Shown: one piece after another, positions 7,174-15,706 of the stretch
Layout: each line of letters starts with the position of its first letter
How positions within the stretch are numbered: position 1 is the first letter of the stretch
Assembly (NCBI GenBank): GCA_023400055.1
Contig: JAEXFN010000029.1
Coordinates: forward strand, 1-34,097
Length of the DNA: 34,097 nucleotides
Direction of reading: 5' to 3'
Source of the DNA: Bacillota bacterium
Lineage (GTDB): Bacteria > Bacillota > UBA4882 > UBA8346
Position numbers and translations under genes: made by a program
Notes under the pieces: generated by a model
What the model was told of the DNA's origin: nothing
The model's database searches: none
The model's input: only the letters and a program-made list of their open reading frames with translations

Positions 7174-8640
7174 TCAACGTAGTTTTTCCAGCTCCTTTTT
7201 GAGCAGTTCATTGACAATCCCCGGATTGGCCCGGCCTTTGGTCTCCTTCATCATCTGGCCGACCAGAAATCCGACCGCCCGTTCCTTGCCGGCCAGGTAA
7301 TCGGCGACCGATTGCGGATTGGCCGCCACCACTTTGCGGGCCAACGCTTCGAGCTCGCCGGCATCGCTGATCTGGACTAAGCCCTGGTCGGCGACGACCG
7401 TCTCCGGATCCTTGCCAGTGACGAACATCTCTTCAAACACGGTCTTGGCGATCTTGCCGCTGATAGTTCCGGCATCGATCATCTTTAATAACTTGGCCAA
7501 CTGTTGCGGCCGAATTTTCAGAGCGTCGAACTCCACCCGTTCCTGGTTCATCAGCCGGGCCAGTTCGCCCATGACCCAGTTGCTGACGGCCTTGGCCTCG
7601 CCGTAGGCGGCCACCGTGGCCTCAAAGAACTCAGCCAGCGCCAGCGAGCCGCTGATCAAGGCGGCGTCATATTCGGGGAGTCCCCACGCCTCCCGATAAC
7701 GGCGACGGCGGGAATCCGGCATCTCCGGCAACTGTCGGCGCAACCCCGCGATCCGCTCCTCGGAAATGACCATCGGCACTAGATCCGGTTCGGGGAAATA
7801 CCGGTAATCGCTGGCCTCTTCCTTGGAGCGCATGAAAACGGTGATCCCTTTGGCCTCATCCCAGGCCCGGGTCTGTTTGACCATCCGCTCGCCCTCGTCC
7901 AGCAGCCGCGCCTGGCGTTCCGCTTCATACTCCAAAGCCGCCTGCACCGCGCGAAAGGAATTCATGTTCTTGATCTCCGCCAGCACGCCAAATTCCTTTT
8001 GACCCTTGGGCCGTAGCGAGATATTAGCGTCGCAGCGCAGGGAGCCCTCCTCCATCTTGCAATCGGAGACCCCGGTATATTGAAGTAAGATTTTCAGTTT
8101 CTCCAGATAATCCTTGGCTTCTTTGGGCGAACGGATATCCGGGGCGCCGACGATCTCGATGAGCGGGATCCCGCAACGATTGTAATCCTGCATCGCGTAA
8201 TCCGAGTCCAGAATCCCGGTACCCGAATGCACCGTCTTCCCGGCTTCCTCTTCCAGATGGACCCGGATGATCCCGATCTTTTTGGTGGCCTCCGGCGCGC
8301 TGTCCACTTCGATCTCGATCCAGCCCTCCTTGCAGAGCGGCAGATCGTATTGGGAGATCTGATAGGCCTTGGGCGAATCAGGATAAAAATATTGTTTGCG
8401 GTCGAATTTGCTGAACGGAGCGATCTGGCAGTTCAAAGCCAAACCGGCCAGAATGGCGTAGTCCATCGCTTGTTCGTTCAAGACCGGCAGCGCGCCGGGC
8501 AAACCGAGACAAACCGGGCAGACTTGCGCGTTGGGCTCTCCCCCGAACTTGGTGGTGCAATTGCAAAAGACTTTGGTCTCCGTCTTCAGCTCGGCATGGA
8601 CCTCCAAACCGATGACTATCTCATAATCCGCTAACGGCAT
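7174..8640 (-). CDS. gatB: Asp-tRNA(Asn)/Glu-tRNA(Gln) amidotransferase subunit B
   Basis: A 488-residue cytoplasmic subunit that binds mischarged Glu-tRNA(Gln) or Asp-tRNA(Asn) and transamidates it with ammonia delivered from GatA. The N-terminus YEIVIGLEVHAELKT is diagnostic. Zinc-site cysteines are visible in FCNC and VCPVCLGLPG (residues 28-50). The kinase-like cradle and the helical tail (YqeY-like) follow, ending GRANPGIVNELLKKEL. The start is ATG at 8640 with AAAGGGG upstream; the in-frame TTG at 8658 is less likely. Last of gatC-gatA-gatB, 48 bp after gatA. Confidence 0.97.
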   Translation of the reverse strand: MPLADYEIVIGLEVHAELKTETKVFCNCTTKFGGEPNAQVCPVCLGLPGALPVLNEQAMDYAILAGLALNCQIAPFSKFDRKQYFYPDSPKAYQISQYDLPLCKEGWIEIEVDSAPEATKKIGIIRVHLEEEAGKTVHSGTGILDSDYAMQDYNRCGIPLIEIVGAPDIRSPKEAKDYLEKLKILLQYTGVSDCKMEEGSLRCDANISLRPKGQKEFGVLAEIKNMNSFRAVQAALEYEAERQARLLDEGERMVKQTRAWDEAKGITVFMRSKEEASDYRYFPEPDLVPMVISEERIAGLRRQLPEMPDSRRRRYREAWGLPEYDAALISGSLALAEFFEATVAAYGEAKAVSNWVMGELARLMNQERVEFDALKIRPQQLAKLLKMIDAGTISGKIAKTVFEEMFVTGKDPETVVADQGLVQISDAGELEALARKVVAANPQSVADYLAGKERAVGFLVGQMMKETKGRANPGIVNELLKKELEKLR

Positions 8641-8688
8641 GGCAATATCCCCTTTCAATGTGGCAATGGCGTTTGATTGCGGATGAGC

Positions 8689-10149
8689 TTACAGCGCCGG
8701 CCGCTGCTTATGAAAGTCAGTGGCCTGTTCGAAGCCGTAAGCCGCCCGAAGCAACGTCTCCTCCCGGAAGGCCGGTCCCAAAAGCTGCAAGCCGATGGGT
8801 TTCCCCTGCTCGAAGCCGCCGGGGAGCGACAGTCCCGGAATGCCCGCCATGTTGCAGGTGATGGTGCAGATATCTTCCAGATACATCTCCAACGGATCTT
8901 TGGTTTTCGAACCGATCTTGAAGGCCACTGAAGGAGCAGTCGGCGTCAGGATCAGATCGCAACTTTGAAACGCTCGGTTGAAATCCTCCCGGATCAGGGT
9001 CCGCACCTGCTGGGCTTTGAGGTAATAGGCGTCATAATAACCGGAACTCAAGGCATAGGTACCGATCATAATCCGCCGTTTCACTTCCGGCCCGAATCCT
9101 TCCTTGCGGGTCTTCATGAACAGCTCTACCGAATCGGAAACCGCTTCAGCAGTACGGTGGCCATAACGGACCCCGTCGTAGCGGGCCAGGTTGGAGCTGG
9201 CCTCCGCCGGGGCGATGATATAATAAGTCGCCAAAGCGTGTTTGGTGTTGGGTAAAGAAACATCGACGATCTCGGCTCCCAGATCCCGAAAGACGCGCAC
9301 CGCGTCGTTTACCGCTTGCCGCACCGGCTCGCTGATCCCCTCGCCCAGGTATTCCTGGGCCAAGCCGATGCGCAGCCCTTTGACGCCTTGCTGCAGCGCT
9401 TGGCGATAATCGGGGACCGGCTGATTGACACAGGTCGAATCGCGCGGATCGTATTGGGCGATGGCTTGTAACAGTAAGGCGCAATCGGTTACATCCTTGG
9501 TGATGGGACCGATCTGATCGAGCGACGAAGCAAAGGCAATCAAACCATAGCGGGATACCCGACCATAGGTCGGCTTCAACCCGACCACACCGCAATAGGC
9601 GGCCGGTTGGCGAATCGATCCGCCGGTATCCGAGCCCAATGCCAAAACCGTCTCATCGGCCCGCACCGCCGCTGCCGAACCGCCGCTGGAACCGCCCGGA
9701 ACCGTCTCCAGATCCCAAGGGTTGCGGGTGACGAAGAGCGCCGAATTTTCCGTAGAAGAACCCATGGCGAATTCGTCCAGGTTGGTCTTGCCGACGATGA
9801 TCATCCCTTCCGCCTTCAGCCGTTCGATGACCATGGCATCATAAGGCGGTATGTAATTGGCCAGCATCTTGGAGGAGCAGGTTGTCCGCAGACCGGCCGT
9901 GGAAATGTTGTCCTTGACCGCGATCGGCATCCCGGCCAACGGTCCCAGCCGTTCTCCCTTGGCCAGTCGCCGGTCGAGTTCTTCGGCCTGGTCCATCGCA
10001 ACCGCTTCATTTAACGTGACATAGGCGCGCACCCGGGGATCCACCTGCTCGATCCGGCGGAAGACGTCCGCCACCGCCTCGGTAACTTTCAGTTTTTTAG
10101 CGGATATTGCCGCGCTCAGTTCATGAGCGGTCATTTCATAACAAGCCAC
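8689..10149 (-). CDS. gatA: Asp-tRNA(Asn)/Glu-tRNA(Gln) amidotransferase subunit A
   Basis: A 486-residue amidase-signature glutaminase that releases ammonia from glutamine for GatB. The Lys-Ser-Ser triad is intact: Lys79 (PIAVKDN), Ser154 in the GGSSGGSAAAV signature, Ser178 in GSDTGGSIRQPA. This numbering equals that of the Staphylococcus enzyme as I recall it. The start is GTG at 10149, with AAGGGGG eight bases upstream; the ATG at 10134 lacks such a site. It sits 33 bp after gatC and 48 bp before gatB, in the usual gatCAB order. Confidence 0.97.
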   Translation of the reverse strand: MACYEMTAHELSAAISAKKLKVTEAVADVFRRIEQVDPRVRAYVTLNEAVAMDQAEELDRRLAKGERLGPLAGMPIAVKDNISTAGLRTTCSSKMLANYIPPYDAMVIERLKAEGMIIVGKTNLDEFAMGSSTENSALFVTRNPWDLETVPGGSSGGSAAAVRADETVLALGSDTGGSIRQPAAYCGVVGLKPTYGRVSRYGLIAFASSLDQIGPITKDVTDCALLLQAIAQYDPRDSTCVNQPVPDYRQALQQGVKGLRIGLAQEYLGEGISEPVRQAVNDAVRVFRDLGAEIVDVSLPNTKHALATYYIIAPAEASSNLARYDGVRYGHRTAEAVSDSVELFMKTRKEGFGPEVKRRIMIGTYALSSGYYDAYYLKAQQVRTLIREDFNRAFQSCDLILTPTAPSVAFKIGSKTKDPLEMYLEDICTITCNMAGIPGLSLPGGFEQGKPIGLQLLGPAFREETLLRAAYGFEQATDFHKQRPAL

Positions 10150-10182
10150 TCGAATAACCCCCTTATAAAGTATGCCGACGCC

Positions 10183-10473
10183 TTAGTCCTCCAGGACCTT
10201 GGGCACTTTAAAGAAATCGCCGATCCGGTCGGGGGCGTTCGCCAAGGCTAATTCCGAATCCATGGACGGCGCAACCCGGTCGGGACGGAAAACATTCTGC
10301 ATCGGGATGGCGTGCGCCGTGGGTTCGATTCCTTTGGTATCGAGCTGGTTCAATTCCTCCACAAAATTGAGGATCTCATTGAGCTGGCCGGTAAACTCTT
10401 CCTTTTCAGCTTCGCTCAGTTCCAGGCGGGCCAGGCGGGCCACATGCTCTACTTCGGCTTTGGTAAGACTCAT
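10183..10473 (-). CDS. gatC: Asp-tRNA(Asn)/Glu-tRNA(Gln) amidotransferase subunit C
   Basis: A 96-residue subunit that wraps the GatA-GatB interface and stabilises the complex. The family opening is clear (KAEVEHVARLARLELSE), followed by LNEILNFVEELNQLDT and PTAHAIPMQNVFRPD. The start is ATG at 10473 behind GGAGGG. A GTG-type extension to 10491 is in frame but has no ribosome site. First gene of the operon; its leader carries an inverted repeat at 10507-10526. Confidence 0.96.
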   Translation of the reverse strand: MSLTKAEVEHVARLARLELSEAEKEEFTGQLNEILNFVEELNQLDTKGIEPTAHAIPMQNVFRPDRVAPSMDSELALANAPDRIGDFFKVPKVLED

Positions 10474-10506
10474 CGTTCGTGCTCCCTCCATTGCTATGAA
10501 AATGCG

Positions 10507-10526
10507 TTACCGTATTTTCACGGTAA
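10507..10526. promoter_or_regulatory. Inverted repeat in the gatC leader
   Basis: TTACCGT at 10507-10513 pairs with ACGGTAA at 10520-10526 around ATTTTC, 33 bp upstream of the gatC ATG. There is no U-run after it. It could be an operator or a small mRNA structure. No T-box features were recognised. The role is a guess. Confidence 0.4.
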
Positions 10527-10659
10527 GCTGCAGGGCATAAAATATTACCACCATTTTATCATTAATCCGGCGGCAATAGATCACCATCGGCGCAAAATTC
10601 TCTAAATTTTAGCACGACTCCCCCGTTTTTCCCCGATCCGGGATGGCTTTGGGGCGGGC

Positions 10660-12684
10660 TTATTCGGCCGGTTCCAATCCCAGATCGCCGGCCAGCAGTT
10701 GTCCAAACTCGGCCTCGTTCATGATCCGGATCCCCAACTCCTGAGCTTTCTGATATTTCGAGCCGGGATCCTTCCCGACCACCACCAGGTCGGTATGCTT
10801 GCTGACGCTGGACGCGGCCTTGCCGCCGTGGTCGCGGATGGCCTCCTCGATCTCGGCACGACTGAATGTCTCCAGCGAACCGGTGACGACGACGGTTTGG
10901 CCGGCCAGATTTTGCGCGGTCGACGGTCCCGCGGCCGTCTCGACGGTTTTCAGGCCCAAGCTGATCAGTTTGGCCATCAACGCCTGATTGTGCTTCTCCT
11001 GAAAATACTTCACTACGCTGGCGGCGATCTTCGGGCCAATCATCGGGATCGCGGTCAGTTCTTCCTCGCCGGCCCCTTCCAGCGCGGCCAGGGAACCGAA
11101 ATGGTTCGCCAGCTCCCGGGCGGCCCCCTCCCCCACATGGCGGATGCCCAGGGCAAAGATCAACCGCGACAGGTTATTCTGCTTCGAAACTTCGATGGCC
11201 GCCAGCAGGTTCTGGGCGGATTTGGCCCCGAAACGCTCCAGCGCGACCAGATCCTCGAAACGCAGCCGGTAAAGATCGCCCACATCCTTGACCAATCCGG
11301 CGGCGATCAGCTGAATGACGATGGCCTCGCCCAACCCTTGGATGTCCATGGCATTCCTGGAGGCGAAATGAATGATCCCCTCCCGCAGTTGGGCGGGGCA
11401 GGTCGCCCCGATGCAGCGGGCCACCGCTTCGCCGGGCTCGCGGTAGACCTCCGAACCACATTCCGGGCAGAGCTTGGGCATTTCAAAGATGCGCTCCTCG
11501 CCGGTGCGCTTTTCCGGCAGTGAGCGGACCACTTCCGGAATGACATCCCCGGCTTTCTGGATGATCACCCGGTCCCCGATGCGGATATCCTTATCGCGGA
11601 CATTGTCTTCATTATGCAAGGTGGCCCGGCTGACGGTGGAACCGGCGACCCGCACCGGCTCCAGCAGGGCCAGCGGCGTCACCGCCCCGGTCCGGCCGAC
11701 ATTGACCGCGATATCGATCACCCGGGTCTCCACCTGCTCGGCCGGGAATTTGAAGGCGATCTTAGCGCGCGGCGCCTTGGCGGTAAAGCCCAGCCGGGAC
11801 TGGTCGGCCAGCGAATCCACCTTGACCACGACCCCGTCGATCTCATAGTTCAATTCGGCGCGGTGCTCCTCCCAATAGCGGCAGAATTCGATCGCTTCTT
11901 CAATCCCGGTACAGCGTTTGGAGGCGGGATTGGCGGTCAGCTTGCATTCCCGCAGCAACTGGAAGCCGTCCCACTGATAGGCGACCTCCCGGCCCTCCAC
12001 ATACAGGATATCATAAAAGAAGGCATCCAGCGGCCGGCCCGCAGTGATCTGCGGGTTCAGCTGCCGCAGCGATCCGGCCGCCGCATTGCGGGGATTGGCG
12101 AACCGTTCATCGGGCTCGCGCGCCGCATTCAGGGCCTCGAAATCGGCCTTCTTGATATAAACTTCACCCCGGACGCCCAGGTTCAACTCCGGGATGGGCA
12201 GGCGGAGCGGTATCGAACGGATGGTCTTGACATTGGCGGTGACGTCCTCCCCGATCTCGCCGTCGCCGCGCGTGGCGGCCCGGGTCAATAGGCCCGCCTC
12301 GTAGGTCAGCGCCAGCGTCAGCCCGTCGATCTTGAGTTCCGCGACGTAACCGACCGCCTCCTCGCTGCCAAGCGCCTTGCGGATCCGTTCGTCGAAGGCA
12401 CGCAACTCCTCCGGGCTGTAGGCATTCGCCAGGCTCAGTAGGGGGACGCGGTGCCGCACCGATTCGAAACCGGCCAGCGGCTGGCCGTTCACCCGTTGTG
12501 ACGGCGAATCGGGGGTCAAAAACTCAGGGTATTCCGTCTCCAGCTGGATGAGCTCCCGCATCAACGCGTCGTACTCCTGGTCGCTGATCTCCGGAGCATC
12601 CTGATTATAATAAAGATCGTTGTGGTACTCGATCTCTTTGCGCAGGGAATGAATCTGATCCGCGATGGCTTTCCGATCAGCCAT
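10660..12684 (-). CDS. ligA: NAD-dependent DNA ligase LigA
   Basis: A 674-residue ligase that seals nicks using NAD+ during replication and repair. The adenylation lysine is Lys118 in AELKIDG. The Ia domain (YHNDLYYNQDAPEISDQEYD) precedes it and the OB fold follows. The zinc finger has four cysteines (CPECGSE and CIGATCPAQ, near residues 407-431). The helix-hairpin-helix region comes next, and a BRCT domain closes the protein (GQTVVVTGSLETFSRAEIEE). Length is normal. The start is ATG at 12684 with AGGAGG seven bases upstream; upstream in-frame starts were rejected. It is encoded 186 bp upstream of gatC in the same direction; a shared transcript is possible but not shown. Confidence 0.98.
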   Translation of the reverse strand: MADRKAIADQIHSLRKEIEYHNDLYYNQDAPEISDQEYDALMRELIQLETEYPEFLTPDSPSQRVNGQPLAGFESVRHRVPLLSLANAYSPEELRAFDERIRKALGSEEAVGYVAELKIDGLTLALTYEAGLLTRAATRGDGEIGEDVTANVKTIRSIPLRLPIPELNLGVRGEVYIKKADFEALNAAREPDERFANPRNAAAGSLRQLNPQITAGRPLDAFFYDILYVEGREVAYQWDGFQLLRECKLTANPASKRCTGIEEAIEFCRYWEEHRAELNYEIDGVVVKVDSLADQSRLGFTAKAPRAKIAFKFPAEQVETRVIDIAVNVGRTGAVTPLALLEPVRVAGSTVSRATLHNEDNVRDKDIRIGDRVIIQKAGDVIPEVVRSLPEKRTGEERIFEMPKLCPECGSEVYREPGEAVARCIGATCPAQLREGIIHFASRNAMDIQGLGEAIVIQLIAAGLVKDVGDLYRLRFEDLVALERFGAKSAQNLLAAIEVSKQNNLSRLIFALGIRHVGEGAARELANHFGSLAALEGAGEEELTAIPMIGPKIAASVVKYFQEKHNQALMAKLISLGLKTVETAAGPSTAQNLAGQTVVVTGSLETFSRAEIEEAIRDHGGKAASSVSKHTDLVVVGKDPGSKYQKAQELGIRIMNEAEFGQLLAGDLGLEPAE

Positions 12685-13044
12685 AACTTTCCTCCTCATC
12701 AAAAACGGCTCGAAAGGGCCGGCGCGGACAGTCCGTGCCGGGCAGGTTGCAACTTCAGGATTCCCGCCCGGGACGCAGGGCGGAAGGCTTCCATGGCCGA
12801 AATGGCTCCCAATTATGAAACCGATTGATTGTAGTTATACATTTTTATTGAAAATCCTTCCCGTAGCCATGGAAATTATACCCCGAATCCTTTTTATGCC
12901 AAAACCGCGCTGTGCGCAGCCACCGCTCATTCATTACAGGCCGCGAAAAATGCGCCGGCAACTCCTGGCCGATGCTGTTTATTCACAAAAGGATCTCCGG
13001 CAACTGCCGCCGGAGTATCTTCTATTATTCAATTCACTGCGGAG

Positions 13045-13340
13045 GAATTTGCGAAGCAATTCGAGATTTACGGCCATGGAATTGAAACCGTAAAGACGGC
13101 GGGCGGAGACGTTCCGGTTTCACCCGGATCATTCGCGTAACTCACTTATCCCCAAAAGATCGATCTTTTGTGAATAAAGACCGGTCTGCGCTGATTCCAG
13201 ATCGATCTTTTGTGGATCAAGATCTTCCTTTTGTTAATAAAGATCTTCCTTTTGTGGATCAAGATCGATCTTTTGTGAATAAAGATCGATCTGCGATGAT
13301 TCCGGATCGATCTTTTATGGATTAAGATCTTGATGATTAA
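13045..13340 (+). repeat. Dispersed repeat element, copy 1: leader plus 21-bp array
   Basis: A leader (about 13045-13157) is followed by 21-bp units beginning with GATC. Most units read GATC-GATCTTTTGTG-GATAAA with variants. TGTGRATMA cores start at 13169, 13211, 13232 (TGTTAATAA), 13253, 13274 and 13316 (decayed), so steps are 42, 21, 21, 21 and 42. The 42-bp steps hold an alternative unit ending in ATGATTCC or CTGATTCC. TGTGAATAA at 13169 and 13274 exactly matches the reverse complement of TTATTCACA. The frame is open from 13086 to 13325 but has no plausible start, so this copy is unlikely to be translated. The same leader and array recur at 20308-20704. Confidence 0.85.
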
Positions 13341-13444
13341 AGATGAAGTCTAATTACACAATGGCGTTAGTCGGCGCCGAGGATCGTTTGGGAACAGAAC
13401 ACGCTTTGGGGGGTCCGCAGCAAGTCGACGAGCCTCCCGGTTTT

Positions 13445-13476
13445 TGGCAAAAAATAAACTAGCCTCTCAGCTAGTC
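13445..13476 (-). terminator. Terminator of the GNAT gene
   Basis: ACTAGC at 13458-13463 pairs with GCTAGT at 13470-13475. On the minus strand the stem is followed by TTATTTTTTG. It lies about 40 bp beyond the GNAT stop. Confidence 0.65.
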
Positions 13477-13516
13477 ACAATCGGGTATGAACCTGTTAAG
13501 TAGCCATGTTTTCTTA

Positions 13517-13963
13517 TCAGGTCGCCACCATCCGACTCTTGATTTGTAGCCCGCAGCGTTCGTAGAATTTTTTGGCCCCGCTCTGCCAAAGATCGGTCGC
13601 TACTTCCAGGCCGTGACAACGTTTCTCTTGTACCTTCGCCCTTACAAATTCGACCAACGCCCGGCCCACGCCGCGGCCCCGGAACTCCTCGGTCACCACC
13701 AGTTCCTGAATCGACGCCACCTGGCCGTTATGATGAAGAACGTCCAGATAATACAGGGTCACAAAGCCGATGACGTTATTATGGACGGTAGCCACAAACG
13801 CTTCGCGGTCTTCAAACAGGAAGAAATTCCTGAAGATCCGAGCAAAATCGCCCTCCGGAAAAACGGGGCCGGCTCCCGTCAACTGACGGTACAGGCGGTA
13901 CACCGAGCGGTAATCGCTCTCCGCCAATGGTCGAATCTGTAAACCGTTTAAGATTAATCGCAT
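13517..13963 (-). CDS. GNAT family N-acetyltransferase
   Basis: A 148-residue single-domain acetyltransferase. Motif A for acetyl-CoA binding is clear (LVVTEEFRGRGVGRALVEFV, near residues 87-106). The acceptor-side strands read AFVATVHNNVIGFVTLYYL, and the C-terminal motif B reads KKFYERCGLQ. The substrate is not predictable. The start is ATG at 13963, with AGGTGA eight bases upstream; a GTG at 13975 is in frame. It is monocistronic: a terminator follows, and a TATAAT-type promoter lies upstream at 14059. Confidence 0.9.
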   Translation of the reverse strand: MRLILNGLQIRPLAESDYRSVYRLYRQLTGAGPVFPEGDFARIFRNFFLFEDREAFVATVHNNVIGFVTLYYLDVLHHNGQVASIQELVVTEEFRGRGVGRALVEFVRAKVQEKRCHGLEVATDLWQSGAKKFYERCGLQIKSRMVAT

Positions 13964-14276
13964 CTCCCTTCTCACCTCTTTTCCACAAAAAAACTTTTTT
14001 TCAATTTGAGCGGGTATTTTATCTATTCATTAGACGTTTTTCCCATCGTTGCCGTTCCATTATAAGATATATACTATATATATCGTAAAATAGTTCAGTT
14101 TTTTATACTGAATTTTTAAAATGTTTGCAATTATTTTACACTGGATCGTTAGCATCGCCCCGATCGGCAACGATTATACCTCGTCGCGGCTGCAAAATCC
14201 CACTAAAAAGCCAGCATTGACCAAGAATTCGTTAATCCGCTATCGTCATTCAAGTAAGGTCGGGATGCCATAAAAA
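13964..14276. promoter_or_regulatory. AT-rich promoter region of the GNAT gene
   Basis: On the minus strand a perfect TATAAT lies at 14059-14064 with a weak -35 (TTACGA) about 18 bp upstream, giving a leader near 90 nt. The stretch 14064-14085 is an almost palindromic run of alternating A/T (GATATATACTATATATATC). A hairpin at 14094-14112 (TTCAGT with ACTGAA) overlaps the -35 side and is followed on the plus strand by TTTTT. The symmetric sequences could bind a regulator. No gene is seen here. Confidence 0.5.
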
Positions 14277-14306
14277 AATAAAACCCCGATAAATCGGGGT
14301 TTTATT
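14277..14306 (-). terminator. Terminator of the paaK operon
   Basis: A 13-bp stem, AATAAAACCCCGA at 14277-14289 with 14294-14306, around TAAA. The minus strand continues with a T-run. It begins 3 bp beyond the ligase stop. Confidence 0.92.
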
Positions 14307-14309
14307 CTC

Positions 14310-15608
14310 TCACAGACGGCGCTTGTCAATCACCCGTTTGGCTTTTCCGGAGCTCCGCTCGATGCTTTTGGGTTCCACCAGTTTTACTTTGACATTGATA
14401 TTGATTAATGAAAAAATCCGCCGTTTGATCTTTTCGGTCAATTCCTCCAGATCGCGCAGGTTGCCGGTGAAGATCCGCTCCGGCACCTCGACCTGGACCT
14501 CCAGGTGGTCCAGATGGTCCACCCGGTCGACGATCAACTGATAATGCGGCTCCACTTCCTTGATCTCCATCAAAACGCTCTCGATCTGCGACGGGAAAAC
14601 ATTGACGCCGCGGATGACCAGCATGTCGTCGCTGCGGCCGAGGGTTTTGCGCATCCGCACCGTCGTCCGGCCACAGCGGCATTTTTCATAGTCCAGCGCG
14701 GTAATATCCCGGGTGCGGTAGCGGATGATCGGCAGGGCTTCCTTGGTGAGCGCGGTCAGCACCAGCTCGCCTTCCTCGCCCGGTCCTTTCGGTTCCCCGG
14801 TAACCGGATCGATGATCTCCGGGATGAAATGATCTTCTTGAATGTGCATACCGCAACAGTACTCGCATTCACCGGAGACGCCCGGCCCGATGACCTCGCT
14901 GAGGCCGTAATTGTCGGTGGCCAGGATCCCCCAGGCCCGTTCGATCTCCTTGCGCATGCTCTCGGACCAGGGCTCCGAACCGAACAGCCCGATCCGCAGT
15001 TTGAGCGAGCCGGGGCTATAGCCCATCTCCCGGGCGATCTCCGCCATGTGCAGCGCGTAGGATGGCGTCGCCACCAGCACCGTCGTGCCGAAGTCTTTCA
15101 TGAGTCGGATCTGGCGCTCGGTATTGCCGCTGGATACCGGAATCACGGTGGCACCGATCCGCTCCATCCCGTAATGCAGGCCGAATCCCCCGGTAAACAA
15201 GCCATAACCGAAGGAAATCTGCACAATATCGTCGCGGGTCACGCCCGCCGCGGCGGCAAAACGGCCGACAATGTCGGACCAGGTCTCCAGATCCTTTCTG
15301 GTGTAACCCACTACGGTCGGAATGCCAGTAGTCCCGGAGGAAGAATGGATCCGGACGATCTCCCGCATCGGGACGGCGAACATACCGAACGGGTAATTGT
15401 CCCGCAGATCGTTCTTCACAGTGAACGGCAGACGGTGCATATCCTCCAACTGCCGGATGTCCTGCGGTTTCACGCTGGCCGCGTCAAACTTGGCCCGGTA
15501 AAACGGCACCTGCTCATACACTCGCGCCACGACGCGCTGCAATCTTTCGGTCTGTAGCCGGCGGAAATCTTGACGCTCCATCGTTTCAAACTGCGGTTCC
15601 CAAATCAT
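14310..15608 (-). CDS. paaK: Phenylacetate-CoA ligase
   Basis: A 432-residue AMP-forming enzyme that activates phenylacetate or a related aryl acid with ATP and CoA. Motifs: VPFYRAKFD, the P-loop-like HSSSGTTGIPTVVGYT near residue 88, DNYGLSEVIGPGVSGEC near residue 233, YRTRDITAL, GRSDDMLVIRGVNVFPSQIE near residue 328, and Lys in the final GKAKRVIDKRRL. Four cysteines (ECEYCCG and CRCG) sit in the region that binds zinc in some anaerobe homologues. It follows the symporter gene by 98 bp in the same direction and ends at a strong terminator, so the two probably form one transcript. In anaerobes such ligases often process aryl-acid products of amino-acid fermentation. The substrate remains inferred. 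Confidence 0.93.
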   Translation of the reverse strand: MIWEPQFETMERQDFRRLQTERLQRVVARVYEQVPFYRAKFDAASVKPQDIRQLEDMHRLPFTVKNDLRDNYPFGMFAVPMREIVRIHSSSGTTGIPTVVGYTRKDLETWSDIVGRFAAAAGVTRDDIVQISFGYGLFTGGFGLHYGMERIGATVIPVSSGNTERQIRLMKDFGTTVLVATPSYALHMAEIAREMGYSPGSLKLRIGLFGSEPWSESMRKEIERAWGILATDNYGLSEVIGPGVSGECEYCCGMHIQEDHFIPEIIDPVTGEPKGPGEEGELVLTALTKEALPIIRYRTRDITALDYEKCRCGRTTVRMRKTLGRSDDMLVIRGVNVFPSQIESVLMEIKEVEPHYQLIVDRVDHLDHLEVQVEVPERIFTGNLRDLEELTEKIKRRIFSLININVKVKLVEPKSIERSSGKAKRVIDKRRL

Positions 15609-15706
15609 GCCTGTCCTTCTTTCTATGTATGGTAGACTAAAATTCCGATCGTTGATTTAAAAAGACTTTTATCGTGTGGTTTTCAGAACCTAACGGTCTT
15701 CGCGCC

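Larger units (their letters stand above)
12685..13516. other. Long intergenic region with a repeat element
   Basis: No supported gene. An open frame at 12665-13093 (+) overlaps the ligA start and has no family. The left half contains a hairpin (CTCCGGC 12995-13001 with 13009-13015) and an exact DnaA-box match TTATTCACA at 12979-12987. The right half is the 21-bp array described separately, then a GNAT terminator near 13445-13476. 832 bp is long for this otherwise compact stretch. Confidence 0.7.

Noticed and set aside
10474..10659. T-box riboswitch upstream of gatC
   Set aside because: No T-box sequence (TGGNACCGCG-like) or specifier hairpin is visible; only a 7-bp inverted repeat is there.
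10699..11523. 274-codon frame opposite ligA
   Set aside because: Same reason: ligA is complete on the other strand and the translation has no family.
12665..13093. 142-codon plus-strand frame
   Set aside because: It overlaps the ligA start antisense, and its end is the repeat leader. No domain is recognisable.
13045..13340. Chromosomal origin oriC
   Set aside because: Box-like sites are present, but no dnaA, dnaN, recF, rnpA or gidA genes and no obvious AT-rich unwinding element accompany them.
14505..15557. 350-codon frame opposite paaK
   Set aside because: A long antisense shadow typical of GC-rich codon usage; the sense strand encodes an intact family protein.
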